NCBI GenBank assembly: GCA_030141605.1
Contig: JAQGDQ010000138.1
Location: 434,001-498,000, forward strand
Direction of reading: 5' to 3'
Origin: Tubiluchus corallicola
Taxonomy: Eukaryota; Priapulida; Priapulimorpha; Priapulimorphida; Tubiluchidae
DNA length: 64,000 bases
Shown: positions 38,901-50,010 of the stretch, piece after piece
How positions within the stretch are numbered: position 1 is the stretch's first letter
Layout: every line of letters begins with the position of its first letter
Notes under the pieces: model-generated
What the model saw: the letters and a program-made list of their open reading frames with translations, nothing else
Database searches by the model: none
Told to the model about the DNA's origin: nothing
Position numbers and translations under genes: made by a program

Positions 38901-39626
38901 CTTTTATAATCTAATATGTGGGAAGACTGTAATATGATACAAACTCCCGTGGCTGCAACCATAATAATCATAAATTATGCAAAAACACTAAAAATACAGG
39001 TTAAGGGCCACTACGTCACTGCGCGAGAGCGATTGCGCATTAGTGGTGTAAACACGGTTATTCACGTGCAGCTTTTTGCGCAATGGCGGCGATAAGTAAT
39101 GTATGATTTTAATCTGATTTTAATCTGGAATTATAGAGCGTAAAAAGCACTAATATTATGGGAATATGGTGTATATTACGCCTGCTGGTCTGCTTTCTGG
39201 CCTGCAGGCGTGAAAAGAATCAATAGGCCAGGAAAAGCTAGGCGGTGCGAAAGTGTAATAGCGCCCTTTTCCTCAAATTACTTAAAACTATGTAAATTGA
39301 AATTATTCACTATTATTCATTATTATTAATTATTGAAATTTACTATACAACACAGCAGTGACTACAAACTAGGATTGTAGCAACACAACACTCGTTTCAT
39401 TCCCGAACGTCTTCCCACTATCTACATATTAATATACTAAGTAAGTACTTTATAATTATGGTAATTATAGTACTATGATATAGTATTACGCTAACAATAA
39501 CACTTTATTAACAGATCATTTTTAATCAAGACAGACCAAGTTTAATACCAACCATTCTTCACAAAATTTAATGCCAACGAATGCCGGACCATCGCTTGTC
39601 TTCTGTACACTTTCGTCATAACTCAT
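29921..39626 (-). CDS. POLR2I: RNA polymerase II subunit RPB9
   Basis: Five exons on the minus strand give 130 aa: 39626-39553, 36630-36576, 31698-31625, 31259-31133 and 29983-29921. All junctions are GT-AG with matching phases; the first donor (GTTGGT) is weak. The N-terminal zinc ribbon uses C22, C25, C44 and C47 ([25 protein letters not shown]). The linker carries [17 protein letters not shown] and the invariant PTLPRTED. The C-terminal TFIIS-like ribbon uses C91, C94, C119 and C124 ([25 protein letters not shown]). Length fits the family (about 125 aa). RPB9 sits at the polymerase jaw and affects start-site choice, elongation fidelity and TFIIS-stimulated cleavage. Nearly 10 kb of gene carries a 393-nt reading frame. 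Introns 1 (2.9 kb) and 2 (4.9 kb) are filled with repeats, including two TIR elements. Both catalytic-type zinc sets are intact, so it looks functional. Confidence 0.95.
32554..32585. repeat. Perfect 13-bp-arm palindrome
   Basis: TTCATGAAGCACT, a 6-base loop (TCATGG), then AGTGCTTCATGAA. Arms are perfectly complementary; purpose unknown. Confidence 0.85.
33806..34069 (-). CDS. Orphan 87-codon ORF inside POLR2I intron 2
   Basis: An ATG-initiated frame in a locally GC-rich island, on the same strand as POLR2I but not joined to its exons. The peptide begins [20 protein letters not shown], has a Ser/Asn-rich middle, and ends at TGA followed closely by another stop. No domain is recognised. The sharp composition change against the intron suggests a transposon-derived patch rather than a host gene. 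Confidence 0.15.
   Translation of the reverse strand: MLSKCTKVLAYQTLHEHLVKRQLLTCGVTSMDSPTMVCSTNNGLSTINFSVVSGLDESSYNDSNGNYLVEPKQHTRHRPVSTVNNGC
37656..38322. mobile_element. TIR element (667 bp) in POLR2I intron 1
   Basis: Termini are imperfect inverted repeats starting TGTGTGCTTGCA. The right 225 bp are the reverse complement of 27603-27830, and the left end matches the right end of that copy, so the two are full-length and internally deleted members of one family in opposite orientation. It has no transposase ORF. An open frame at 38082-38270 is a by-product. Confidence 0.72.
38578..38585. repeat. 8-bp target-site duplication, left copy
   Basis: CTTTTCCT directly flanks the TIR element; the identical right copy is at 39266-39273. 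Confidence 0.85.
38586..39265. mobile_element. 680-bp non-autonomous DNA transposon with 8-bp TSD
   Basis: Left terminus GGCGCTATTACACTTTCGCA is repeated inverted at the right end, and the match continues to about 38 bp with two mismatches (arm ends near AGCTTTTCCTAGG). Perfect 8-bp duplications (CTTTTCCT) flank it. It has no coding frame. TSD length fits hAT, P or Merlin-type transposases; the GG terminus is unlike typical hAT ends, so the superfamily is left open. It sits in POLR2I intron 1, about 290 bp from exon 1. Confidence 0.88.
39266..39273. repeat. 8-bp target-site duplication, right copy
   Basis: CTTTTCCT, identical to 38578-38585. Confidence 0.85.
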
Positions 39627-39629
39627 CTT

Positions 39630-40430
39630 TATGGATGATTTAGCAATACTTAAATCAGCAGCACTATTTTTGTTTCTTTACACTTTTTACAGTGTTCCTC
39701 AGTTGAAACATGAACTAGGTTGCCTCATGCTTCTGATTTTTTTTTCAGAAACGCACCTTTCTCTCTAAAGCTAACCAAACACAAATTTGCAATTCAATTC
39801 ATCCAGTTTACTGATCACTCTCTTTCCGCAGGATTAAGGATTAATTAAGGAATTAAGTAGGCGTAGGATCTACTTAGAAGTCTAATACTCACTATGTCCA
39901 TAATATGCTCAGGGGATGGTCAAAGGACCATCTGGTCTAGGGATCACACAGACACCGGTAAAAGTACACCTTAACCACTTTAAAAGTTGTTTAAAAAGAA
40001 CCACACCAGTGAATGTGTTGACAGCAGCTTTTGTGAAATTGTAACTTTACTTACCACCAGTCTTTTCTTTTAATAATCATAACTTACATAATTATCATGT
40101 TTTACAAAGCCACATGACAAAAAATACAGTTGTGACGAACGAAATCAGAATCATGAGCGAAACAGTTATTTTTCCGTCATTTATCTATGCGACCTTACAA
40201 TTAAATATTTTTAGTTTGCTTGTCACAGTGTTGTCTTTTGTGTATATATTTCCTACACTGTATTTTTATTTAGGTGATTGTTGTGTAAACATCACCTTGT
40301 AATTGTGTCGAAATATTGCAGATGCTGTGTCTGAATAAAAGCCATGTCTTTTCTTAAGTAAGTGTTCGCTGTTATCTTTATTTTAAGAATTTGTTTTCCC
40401 TATCACAAAGCAAATTTAAATTAATCATTT
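39630..40430. other. POLR2I upstream flank
   Basis: No coding signal. It must hold the POLR2I promoter, which I cannot define. The stretch beyond is filled by a microsatellite and a dead LINE. Confidence 0.4.
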
Positions 40431-40433
40431 TAA

Positions 40434-40507
40434 AGATATATATATATATATATATATTATGTATATATATATAAGTATGTATGTATATATGTATGTATGT
40501 ATGTATG

Positions 40508-40541
<34 letters not shown>

Positions 40542-40638
40542 TGTATGTATGTATGTATGTATGTATGTATGTATGTATGTATGTATGTATGTATGTATGT
40601 ATGTATGTATGTATGTATGTATGTATGTATGTATGTAT
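40434..40638. repeat. (TA)n then (TATG)n microsatellite, about 200 bp
   Basis: A TA run grades into about 35 nearly perfect TATG units. The repeated Tyr-Met-Cys-Val or Ile-His-Thr-Tyr frames on either strand are artefacts of this repeat. Confidence 0.97.
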
Positions 40639-40744
40639 AATTTTTAAGCAATTTTTTATTTTAAAACTGGATTTAAAAAATAAAATATAAGTCGTATGAC
40701 TCCTTGCCATCCATAAAAATAACAAATAAAATACACAGAAGGAC

Positions 40745-42250
40745 ACGGTAAATTGAAATTGAAATTCAATGGCCTAAGTTAAATAAACTATTTCCCCTCA
40801 AACTATTTTACAAAATTTATAGCTGTACCAATCTATGAACCTTCTGAACATTACAATAAATATTACATAAATTTTACACAGAAAAGAATAAACGATAGTA
40901 AAACAAACCATAAATTTTTCTTGTTTACATTGATGTAATAAAGTGGAATAACTCTAAAAAAAGAGGGTCCAATGACTATTGTGAGATACAGATTTAAATT
41001 AAAATAAAATCGAACATGTAAAATAAAATGAGGCAGGTAGCAAAGAATTTGAGTTGAGACTTGCACCATAATACAAGCAATGAGACATGTTATAAAAACA
41101 AAATTTATGTTGCTGTAGTAAAATGACCAAAGAAACCAGAGACAGAAAGGAAATTTAATAACAAAGTTTCAACGAGTCCATAGCATTTTGAAGAAAATCT
41201 ATAGCATACATTTCGAGAGCTGGATTCATGATATGCGTGTAGGAATGAACGTCAGCAGTTTATAGCTAGTTTGAGTGAAGTAAATTACAAACAAGAGTAA
41301 GCTAGCATTTCCATTTGCAATAGTAGCTAACAGAGTACAATAATGGATCATGATATACAGAATAAAATAAAAGCAAGACCGACTAAAGAATGAGTAATAA
41401 GAGTTACCAGGTATTGTATGCACATAAATTGCGTATCCAAGCTGGACCATTCCCCGCTTTTATTGATTTTTTTAACTTGAAATACAGAAACAACTTGTTT
41501 AATGTAATTACTTATATGATTCCACATGTCGGCACGATAGTGCCCAAAAGACTTTTTACCAAATTTTACAGTATCAAATGCAGGAATATTTAATACATTT
41601 ATGCTTCTAAGATTATAGTTACTCTTTCTTGGATTTATAAGATCCTATAAAAAGCTGGGGAATGACCATGACCTATCTTTTACATTTTTATAGCAAGTGT
41701 ACTTAATATTCTAATTTTTCAAAGTGGTACACTTGCATTGTACAATACATGTTCATGATTTGATCTAACGTCACGTGTTACATATCTTATCACAAGAACA
41801 TGCAACTTTTCAAGCTTGTCAAAGTAAGTTTTTTACAAAGGAACCAGACAACTGGACAAAAATTGAAGTTAGAAAGTATAAAAGTGTCTTTTTCGGCATT
41901 TTTGTTCAAAAAATAGGCAATTCTGCTAAAAGCTTTAACTTGCCTCGTGGCTTTTTTGCAAATCACACTTATATGAAGTTATGAACAGAGAAAGATTAAG
42001 TTGGTCAATATGTACTCCAAGACGTTTGGCCAATTTATCACACGTCAGATGTGTTGGAACCAGCAACTTTGGTTGCTACTGGCACTTGATTCACTGAATG
42101 CTGTGTCAAATCATAAAATTATTATTATTTTTGCTAAAAAACGTATCTTTCTTCAAGTTCATCATACTTTTAGCTGGTTCTGCGCCATTAGCCTAGACAA
42201 ACTTAACAAAATTTTAGATGATTAAAACTCTGTTGCCATATTATAGGTGA
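40745..42250 (-). pseudogene. Decayed LINE: RT C-terminal half plus 3' UTR
   Basis: On the minus strand, broken frames carry, in order, LAKRLGVHIDQ, NFCPVVWFLC, KLEKLHVLVIRYVTRDVRSN, SPAFYRIL, FDTVKFGKKSFGHYRADMW and NGPAWIRNLC. This is the usual order of motifs after the catalytic site of CR1/RTE-like reverse transcriptases. Several stops and frameshifts make it dead. The 3' end runs to about 40745 and shows a repeated AATTTC-like tail (near 40755-40770), as expected for a LINE terminus. It fills the gap between the POLR2I and TMEM87 promoters. Confidence 0.75.
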
Positions 42251-42379
42251 TTGTAATGCCAATGACTGATGGCAGCTGATAAATAGAAGCTGTTTGAATT
42301 TTATACACAAGAAAGCTTAAAGATTTTAAGAATGCTGTTGTTGTACAACTACATTTGGCTTGCTGTGTGTGCTGCTCTT

Positions 42380-42660
42380 TATTGTGGTCGTAATAATAGC
42401 AGCAGCAGGGCCAGCAGCAGCAGTGGCGTAATGTAATGGCTTTTGCTGTTGTTTTTCTGATCAACGTTACCTTCATTGTCATCTGGTAGTTTTTGTTGCG
42501 CATTTACTTGTTGTTATTGGTGTTACTTTTGTTGCTTTCATTGATATTGTTATTCTGTTGCTTTTATCCAAGTCATTGTCTTATTGCTCCTATTGCTGTT
42601 ATTGCGGTCGCTTTTTGGTTTTATTTTCATTAAGAATTGTCGTTTTGTTGCTGGTGTTGT
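42380..42660. repeat. Degenerate TTG/GCT trinucleotide-rich tract
   Basis: Many GCT, TTG and TTA triplets without a fixed order, including an AGCAGCAGC core. It lies about 200-480 bp upstream of the TMEM87 start codon. Confidence 0.65.
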
Positions 42661-42857
42661 TTTATTATGGGGCAGTTACCATTTTCGCTAGTTAACCGGC
42701 ACTTATTAAGTTATTATTAACATCAGCATTATTAGCACAGGACGCAAACCATAGATACGTAAGGCATTCTTTATTCTAAATTCGGCGCTGGAAGCAGGGA
42801 ATTAATTTACTTGGCCTCCAGTTGTTGTTAACTTATTCTCGTTAGACGTGGAGGGAA

Positions 42858-45800
42858 ATGGCGAACTTTGTGTTGAAGTTTTGTTTAATCCACGTGTGCT
42901 TTGTTAATTTAATCTTGGGATTACCCGAGCAAGGATTATACTCACAAGAATTCTCATATGATCCTACTAAGGAAGAAGAAACATTTACAAATTTTCCATA
43001 CATTCACATGTCGAAGAGCATGTACAAAAACTCAGAAGTTTTTCTCACAGGTATAATCTTCAGTTATTACCGATATTGTTATGCAGTAGTAAACAGTAAT
43101 TATACATTCGCCTTACCCGAACGTATAATTATTGGTTGAGGCCAATAGAAAACTGTTTGAGATGGTGGAAGGTGAGTTTCGGGTTCGATTATTCAATCGT
43201 AATCATCTTTGTAGTACTCATTCTTGCAGCTACTTTGACTCCTGTTATGGGTTTAATTTTGGTAGCCTTGTGTGTAAGGAATCCTGCACTGGGTTACATC
43301 ATGCGCTCACATCCTATAGTACTTTTTATGGCGCTTGCACTTTAACTATAATCACTATAATGATATGATATATTATAATAAAACACTTTAACTTATAGTT
43401 TTACAAATGTTGTACCTGTGAAATCAAATGACAGTGTGACACTGTTTCACTTCTTTCATCTCTTTAGTCCTGCCTCATTTTGGTAATCAATACCGGATTT
43501 AGTATATTCTGATATTCTCTGTCTCTTCCAATTCTGTGCCATATACCCTCGTCCCCCCCCCCCCCCACTCAGTTTATTAACACACACAGCTAGCTTAAAC
43601 GTACATATTCAAACAAATGTTGAACAGGGCAGTTGTATATATAGATCTAAGTTTGAACTGTTCTCTGTGCTAATATGATTGTGTAGCCAGGCTTTTCTTA
43701 GTATGTAAAAGTATTTAAAGATGAGAAATCAGATCCTTCGAATTACCATGTCATTGGTTTGCAGCCGCATCATCAGTAGAGTCTACTAAGTGTTTTATTT
43801 AACATTTCCCTTGCTTTGTACAATGCAGTATGTTTCTTAGCTGATAGTGACATAAATTCTATAAGATATATGAATTATAGCTTTGCCTATTATTGCTCCA
43901 CTGCTGTTGTGTGCTGCCTTTATCTTTGGAAGTACCTTATAAACTTCAATTGTAAAGTATAAGTGGAAGTACACCGTCTAGGTCTATTATTTTGCTGCAT
44001 TTTGAAGGCTGTAAAGTTTTTGTGTAGTGTGTTAAACCTACATTGACAGTAGTGATATTTGCTAGCAGAGCTGATATTGCATGTGTGAATATCTCAAGTT
44101 TTGGAAAAAGTAGTTTGTATTAGACACTGCTGCATATATACACTGATATAATTTGCTATGCTGAGTTGACCCTAACTGCACGCTTAGTCACTCACTTTCT
44201 TCTCTACGCTTGGTTCCCAATAACTTAATTATGGATTTCCTTTTTTGAGACAATGAGACACATGTTAAGAGCGAGATATATGCAAGTGACAATGAAACCA
44301 GTTTGCAGTGTAGGACTAGCGCATTGTTATCTTGCAGAGATATGAAAATTGTGAATGCTATGATTCACCTTCCCTTATTTTCATTTTTAAGAATTAGAAG
44401 TGGTCAGAAGCATTATTAGAAGTGGTTGTAATGAGCTTTTTGAGTGCCCAATGTCAGTTATTTTTTAAGACGATGCTGAATGTTTGTTAAATTTTAACGT
44501 CGATATTTAACAGTTTATAATTTTACCAGTATAAATTGAAATTTGAACTTCCTATGACTAAATTTGTTCAGAATAAGTTATCATTTAATAAACTCTCAGT
44601 CAAGTTGTAACTTTTTATAACTTTTCAAGTCAAATGTAAATGTGTTCGTGACAACAAATGTGATATAAGTTATTGAAATATAACAACACAAAGTTTGGTC
44701 ATTCAAATGCAGCAGCAAAGCATGCATATGTGAACAATAATCACCTAAGGTGTGTTTTGGTCTTCCAATTGTGAATTTGTGACCAAAAACAAAATCGAGA
44801 TTGCACTCTAACTTTGTGTTTTATAAAATAAGTACAGTCTTTCTAGTGTAAGTTACAGTACTTGTACTTTTTTGAAAATTGATTGCTTTAATAGTTTTTT
44901 ATATTTATAATAGACATGAAAAAGAAAATTCAATTAAATCAGTTCTTAAAGTGTAACGTAAATTTAGCCATAAATATTTTCACTTATAGCACATGATTTT
45001 ATAGTGATCAGTTAATTTTTGTGTGAAGTAATCATAGGTGTGTTTTGACATTAGATGTTGTAATAATTTGTGTTGAGTTTTTTTAAGCAGTTAAATAAAC
45101 TTGGTCAGATCAGAGCATTTGCAGACTGTTAATTATCTGGATTTGCGTGCTTTGTGGATCACTTGAAACTGATTTTGAACTACAAACATGAGTAACTTTC
45201 ATGTATGTTTAGACACTGGTAATATTTATTAATTGCTTTTCTATTTCAGTTCACTGTGATTCAGAGACAAATGATGTACCTATATTGATGAACATAGGAT
45301 GGACCATGAGACAAACACCATGTGCACAAGAATATGTCAACATTAGCCCAGACATGCTGAAAAATTATTATGATGATCCAACCTCAATTACAGCTGAATA
45401 TGATAATTATGTGATAAATTATACTTCTAAGTGTGCTGACAAATGGAACTGTGAGGATGGGGATGTTAGTCTGTTATTGGAAAACAATGAGTGGCTTACC
45501 TTCACTGCTCCACTACAAACAAATGAAATCAACGAAGAAGAAAAGGCGATAGATGAAGAAAAAGCAGATGTGAAGGAAGTCACTGACATTAAAGCAGATG
45601 CTGATAATACTAAGAACAAAGAAAGTGTTGAAGAAAAATCAACCCGCAAGAAAAGAAACATTTGGGATTTGAGTCGCACAAGGCAAAAACGTGCTCAATT
45701 TGAGTCACCACTCGATGATAAGTCTTCAGAAAATGGTGTTGATGCGCTCAAACAACGCCAAGGTGATAATAAGAATACACCTGAGGTATCCGATGGGGTA

Positions 45801-47108
45801 GTACCACCAAGTGAAGATAAGAATACACCTAAGGGATCCGATGAGGTACAACCATCAAGTGATGATAAAAATACACCCAAAGCATCCAGTGATAAGTCTC
45901 AATCTAAAACTGATGAAACTGCTAAGGCTAAAAAGGCAATTACAAGAGTTCCATTAGACGGGGTGTATCTGTTTGTCCTGAAAGTGGAACCAATCAACAA
46001 TAAATCCAAATCTGATGTTAAATTTAATTTTACCATCACAATAAAACTGAAAGGCGAATATGGATATTTGTCTGCAATTGACTGGCCACTCCTGCCATTT
46101 TATGGAGCTCTTTGCATTGTTTATGCCATTTACGCCATTGTATGGTTAGTGATCAGCGCCTGGCAATGGAGGGATTTGCTACGTGTACAGTTCTGGATTG
46201 GTGGAGTAATTGCATTAGGTTTACTAGAGAAGGCTGTATTTTATGCAGAATACAGTAACATAAACAGTCGTGGGTACTCTATATATGGCGCTGTTGTATT
46301 TGCCGAGTTGATATCTGTACTGAAGCGCACGTTATCTAGGATGCTAGTCATCATCGTCTGCCTAGGCTTTGGAATTGTAAAACCTAGGCTGGGGCAAATG
46401 CTTCACAGAGTACTTGGTGTTGGAGGCCTTTACTTTGTTCTTGCTTCCATAGAAGGATGCATGCGAGCTGTAAAACCTCGTCTAGATATGTCCAGTGGAA
46501 TTATGCTTGCAGTGATTCCTCTGTCTGTTGTAGATGCTGGTATTTGCTGGTGGGTGTTTAGTAGTTTAGTGCAGACAATGAGAACACTCCGTCTTCGCAG
46601 GAATGTTGTAAAGCTGTCACTTTACAGACACTTCACGAATGCTTTGGTTTTTTGCGTTCTCGCATCAGTCGTTTTTATGGTGTGGTCAATCAAGACCCAC
46701 AGATTTACCGAGTGTTTAGATGACTGGAAAGAATTGTGGATTGATGATGCTTTCTGGCCTTTGCTATTCACAATCATTTTGCTTATAATAATGATTTTGT
46801 GGCGGCCTACAGCTAACAACACACGATATGCGTTTACTCCCCTCTTAGACCAAGCTGACGAAGAGTCTGAGGAGCCGATGCTAAATGATGCATTTGATGG
46901 TATGAAGCTTCGTGGCCAAGGTCAGAGTCCTAATGGTAATCCACCTAGGAAGCCGTATCACGATGATGTACGAGATAAAGTAGAAGACGATCTGAAATGG
47001 GTAGATGAAAATATTCCATCTAGTGTAGTAGATGCTGCAATACCAACATTCGTAGATTCCGATGAAGAAATAATGACAACAAAATTTGAAATGTCTAAAA
47101 TGGATTAG
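42858..47108 (+). CDS. TMEM87: TMEM87-family GOLD-domain seven-TM protein
   Basis: Two exons, 42858-43050 and 45250-47108 (GT-AG, phase 1), give 683 aa. The ATG lies in GGAAATGGCG. Residues 5-22 are a signal peptide. Residues 23-154 and about 295-335 form the lumenal GOLD-like domain. Residues 346-582 hold seven membrane helices with family motifs EKAVFYAEY, AELISVLKRTLSRMLVIIV, GIVKPRLG, SLYRHFTN, DDAFWPLLF and WRPTANNTRYAF. The cytosolic tail keeps DLKWVDENIPSS and VDSDEEIMT. Family members act in the Golgi and endosome-to-Golgi trafficking. The protein is over 100 residues longer than usual because residues 155-294 are an acidic, lysine-rich insert with RKKR (197-200), RQKR (209-212) and three KNTP-containing repeats (237-281). 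The whole 7TM part is in one exon, which is unusual. The first AATAAA downstream is at 48602. Vertebrate A/B paralogy cannot be assigned. Confidence 0.95.
43552..43567. repeat. C14 homopolymer in TMEM87 intron
   Basis: Fourteen consecutive C residues (43553-43566); likely length-unstable and error-prone in assembly. Confidence 0.9.
43737..43776 (-). ncRNA. Degenerate hammerhead-like motif in TMEM87 intron
   Basis: On the minus strand CTGATGATGCGGCTGCAAACC keeps the CTGATGA core and a short foldable stem, but the expected GAAAC and GTC are mutated. It is compared with the clearer copy at 52486-52544. Confidence 0.25.
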
Positions 47109-49974
47109 TTTGAAGAAAAAGGCTGCAACTTTTGTGATTTTAACATGTGGTACAGTTAAAAGTTGACTAAATAATATTCTATTTATAAGGTGATGTACAA
47201 GTATTTAAAACAAATAGGCCTATTATATAGTTTGTATAAATGCATGGGTGTATATTTCATATTGTTCACTCTTGGATGATACAGTACTGAATATGCATTA
47301 AGTTCTCGCTTAGGTTCATATGAATTTTTATATAATATTTAGACATTAGCTTCAGTATATAGGATGCTGTGACGTATAAAATTTATTTTACACCGTCAGT
47401 ATATCTCAGTGCTTCTCAGTGTATCTTTGCCACATGAACTAATGGCCTATTACTACAATGCACCAAATAATGACTAGTAGTTTTAGGTCTTTGATGCCAG
47501 GGGACAGCTAACATGTTATGCATTCAGTTTTTTTTGTTTCAACTGGTATGTAGTTCAATATACTACATTAAGGTTTCCAGAGCCCTGCATCTTAGAGATT
47601 ACTGACGGAAATATTTGAAAATTTGTATTTCATTGTGACCCAAAGCCATTGCACTTTTAGCACTGATTACTTGTTCAATGCCGATTTTTTTTATATTAGT
47701 TTTATTTCATTATTGGCTATGACAAAACCCGGAGTCATGACACACATGTATTTAGTGTTAGTCTTTAATGAAATTTCCATAAAACCATTTGACTACAACC
47801 CTTGTCTAGGCATTATTTTTTACTAACATATGCGAGTATGGTAATAATATGGTAGAAATTTTGCTTGTTTTATCACTCACAATTGTCAAGTGTATGGAAA
47901 TAACATTCACAGTACAGATTATTTTGATCAATCAGCACATTTTTTCGTTGGCGGCTAAATGATCTTTCATTAACTCTATTCTGTAAATCGTAAATTTTTT
48001 AATCCTCAGAGGGTGAAATTACAAACTTTAAAACTTCCTTTAACTGTTTAATCTATGTTCATACATATCACTAGCAACATTATTCAACCTGCTACAGAAA
48101 TTAACTAGAAATTGATACGCAAATCAGCAACGACCAGCGTGAGGCCAACAAATCTGGCATGTGTTTACAAAATTATTTTGCCTAGTTTGCCTTAAATTTT
48201 ATTTGTGGATTGTGGGAATTACTGAGAAATACCATGTCAAGTAGTTTGCTAATACCCCCCCCCCCCGAGACCAAATACAATTTTTTAAGTTAGGATGATT
48301 TGCAATTCAATGCAAGGATACTTTGTAGTCTTTTGTTTAGCTTATTTTTTTCAAAACTGTAAAAAGGGATAAGACTTCAGTCAAGTAATGATGACATGCT
48401 ATTCAACGGTGATACGTGAGGTAAGAGAAGCCTCGGCTTATAATAGTAATAGTAGATGGTGCCACGTTTCATAGGATAATTTGCACAGTAAAATATTTTC
48501 CTACGTGTACAGTGCCTGTTATCATGAACTGATTATTATTAAACCATTGACCGATACAGGACCAATGTTCAAGAATCAGTTTGCAGTTGCTTTTTATTTC
48601 AAATAAATGTTTTTTTCTTCACTGGTGGCTATTATTCAACTAGCAATTTCTTAATTTGTTATTGGCAAGTTTGTTTTCAAGCAAACTTTATTCTGTGGCA
48701 CTTTATATTGTAATTTAGCATAACATTTATAATAAACATTGATGCATTTGGGCAGAAGTTATAACATGTTTTAACATAATTATATTATCTGTAATATTTT
48801 TCTTTTAGTTTTGCAGTGTAACATAGCAAATGAAAGCTATTCTTGCATGATCATAAGTACACTATTTTTAGTAACGGATTTGCAAGTCAGGTAGTAAAAT
48901 ACCACACTAGACTGCAGAATGCACAATGTAAAAGATTCATTACGTATGGTTGATAAGTTGATTAAAACCATTACTCTCTGTTTGACTTGTAATGTTTGTA
49001 CATAATAATATAAGCTGCTATTATAATTAAAGCTCATTCATTTCTTTATTATATTTGTTCTACATTACAACAAAACATTTTAATCAGCATTACTACAACC
49101 ATTTTAAATAGTAACTAAATCGAATTGGTTTACAAATAAATAAAAAATATTTTGTTAGAAAGTACATGTGTTAATAATATAGTCTGCTATGCATACTGTG
49201 TAGTTTTTTTGCATATATTTATTTTGTGACTTTAAAATTAAATTTTTCATGCTGCTATTTATTTTTGCAGTTTGAGAATCTCGAAACTGTACAAGAAACA
49301 ATAAACAACATTAACTTTCATTACTGCTATGTCATGTTGAATTTTCAGTTCCTAATAGCACAGACTGTCTCCATGTATATGCGTATGAAAACGTATGTTC
49401 AGAATAAGTAACTTTAGCTGCCATTGCTGCACGTTAGTGCAATGAGAATCCCATCCTGACTTAGTGTTTGTAGTTTAAATAAAAAGTATAAGCATAAGTA
49501 ATATAATGAGCTCAATTTATCCTTTACCCCCAATCGTTATGCAGGTCCATGATATGCATAATTACTGTGCATTTCTTTGAAAGAAGCAATTGTTGGAATT
49601 TACCTAGCTTGCAAAAATTCTTCCCTCAACTATGGAATTTTCTGCTACTCTTGTTGACACTACTTCATCTATCACTGTATTATTGTCAGGTATCTGAGCC
49701 TACATTGTGAATGTGATTTTAACTCACAATTATCTGGATTTGCAATTGATTCATCTTGTTGTTATAATCTTGGTTGCACTACAGTTGTATTTTGTGAGTT
49801 CTGTTATGAAGACAACAAAATCTGCAATTGGATAACAAGCAAATCACGATATAGCAATGTGACTCCTGTCTTGGACGGCATTATATGGACTGGATAAAGC
49901 ATTCGTCTGTAAGGATGCTTTCAAGATACAGTAATATGACCATTATCTTGGAAAGTATTACTTGGTTATCTGTG
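47109..49974. other. Spacer between convergent TMEM87 and VHL
   Basis: Contains both 3' untranslated regions. No ORF has coding character. A C12 run lies at 48255-48266. AATAAA at 48602-48607 is the first canonical signal for TMEM87 and would imply a 1.5-kb 3' untranslated region. Confidence 0.5.
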
Positions 49975-50010
49975 TTAAGTATTCATCTGTGAGCATGCCT
50001 TCCGAATATC
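49860..50010. repeat. Degenerate tandem duplication overlapping VHL exon 3 end
   Basis: Two imperfect units of about 73-78 bp. One contains the last VHL codons (on plus, GTATTCATCTGTGAGCATGC); the other, in the 3' untranslated region, reads GCATTCGTCTGTAAGGATGC. Identity is roughly 70 percent by eye, so the event is old. Confidence 0.6.

Noticed and set aside
40378-40746. Open frames of repeated Ile-His-Thr-Tyr or Met-Tyr-Val-Cys
   Set aside because: They are products of the (TATG)n microsatellite, open on both strands and in several frames.
43132-43368. Hydrophobic frame with apparent membrane helices in the TMEM87 intron, followed by AATAAA
   Set aside because: Both overlapping frames begin at TTG rather than ATG and no acceptor joins them to exon 1; an alternative terminal exon is possible but unsupported.
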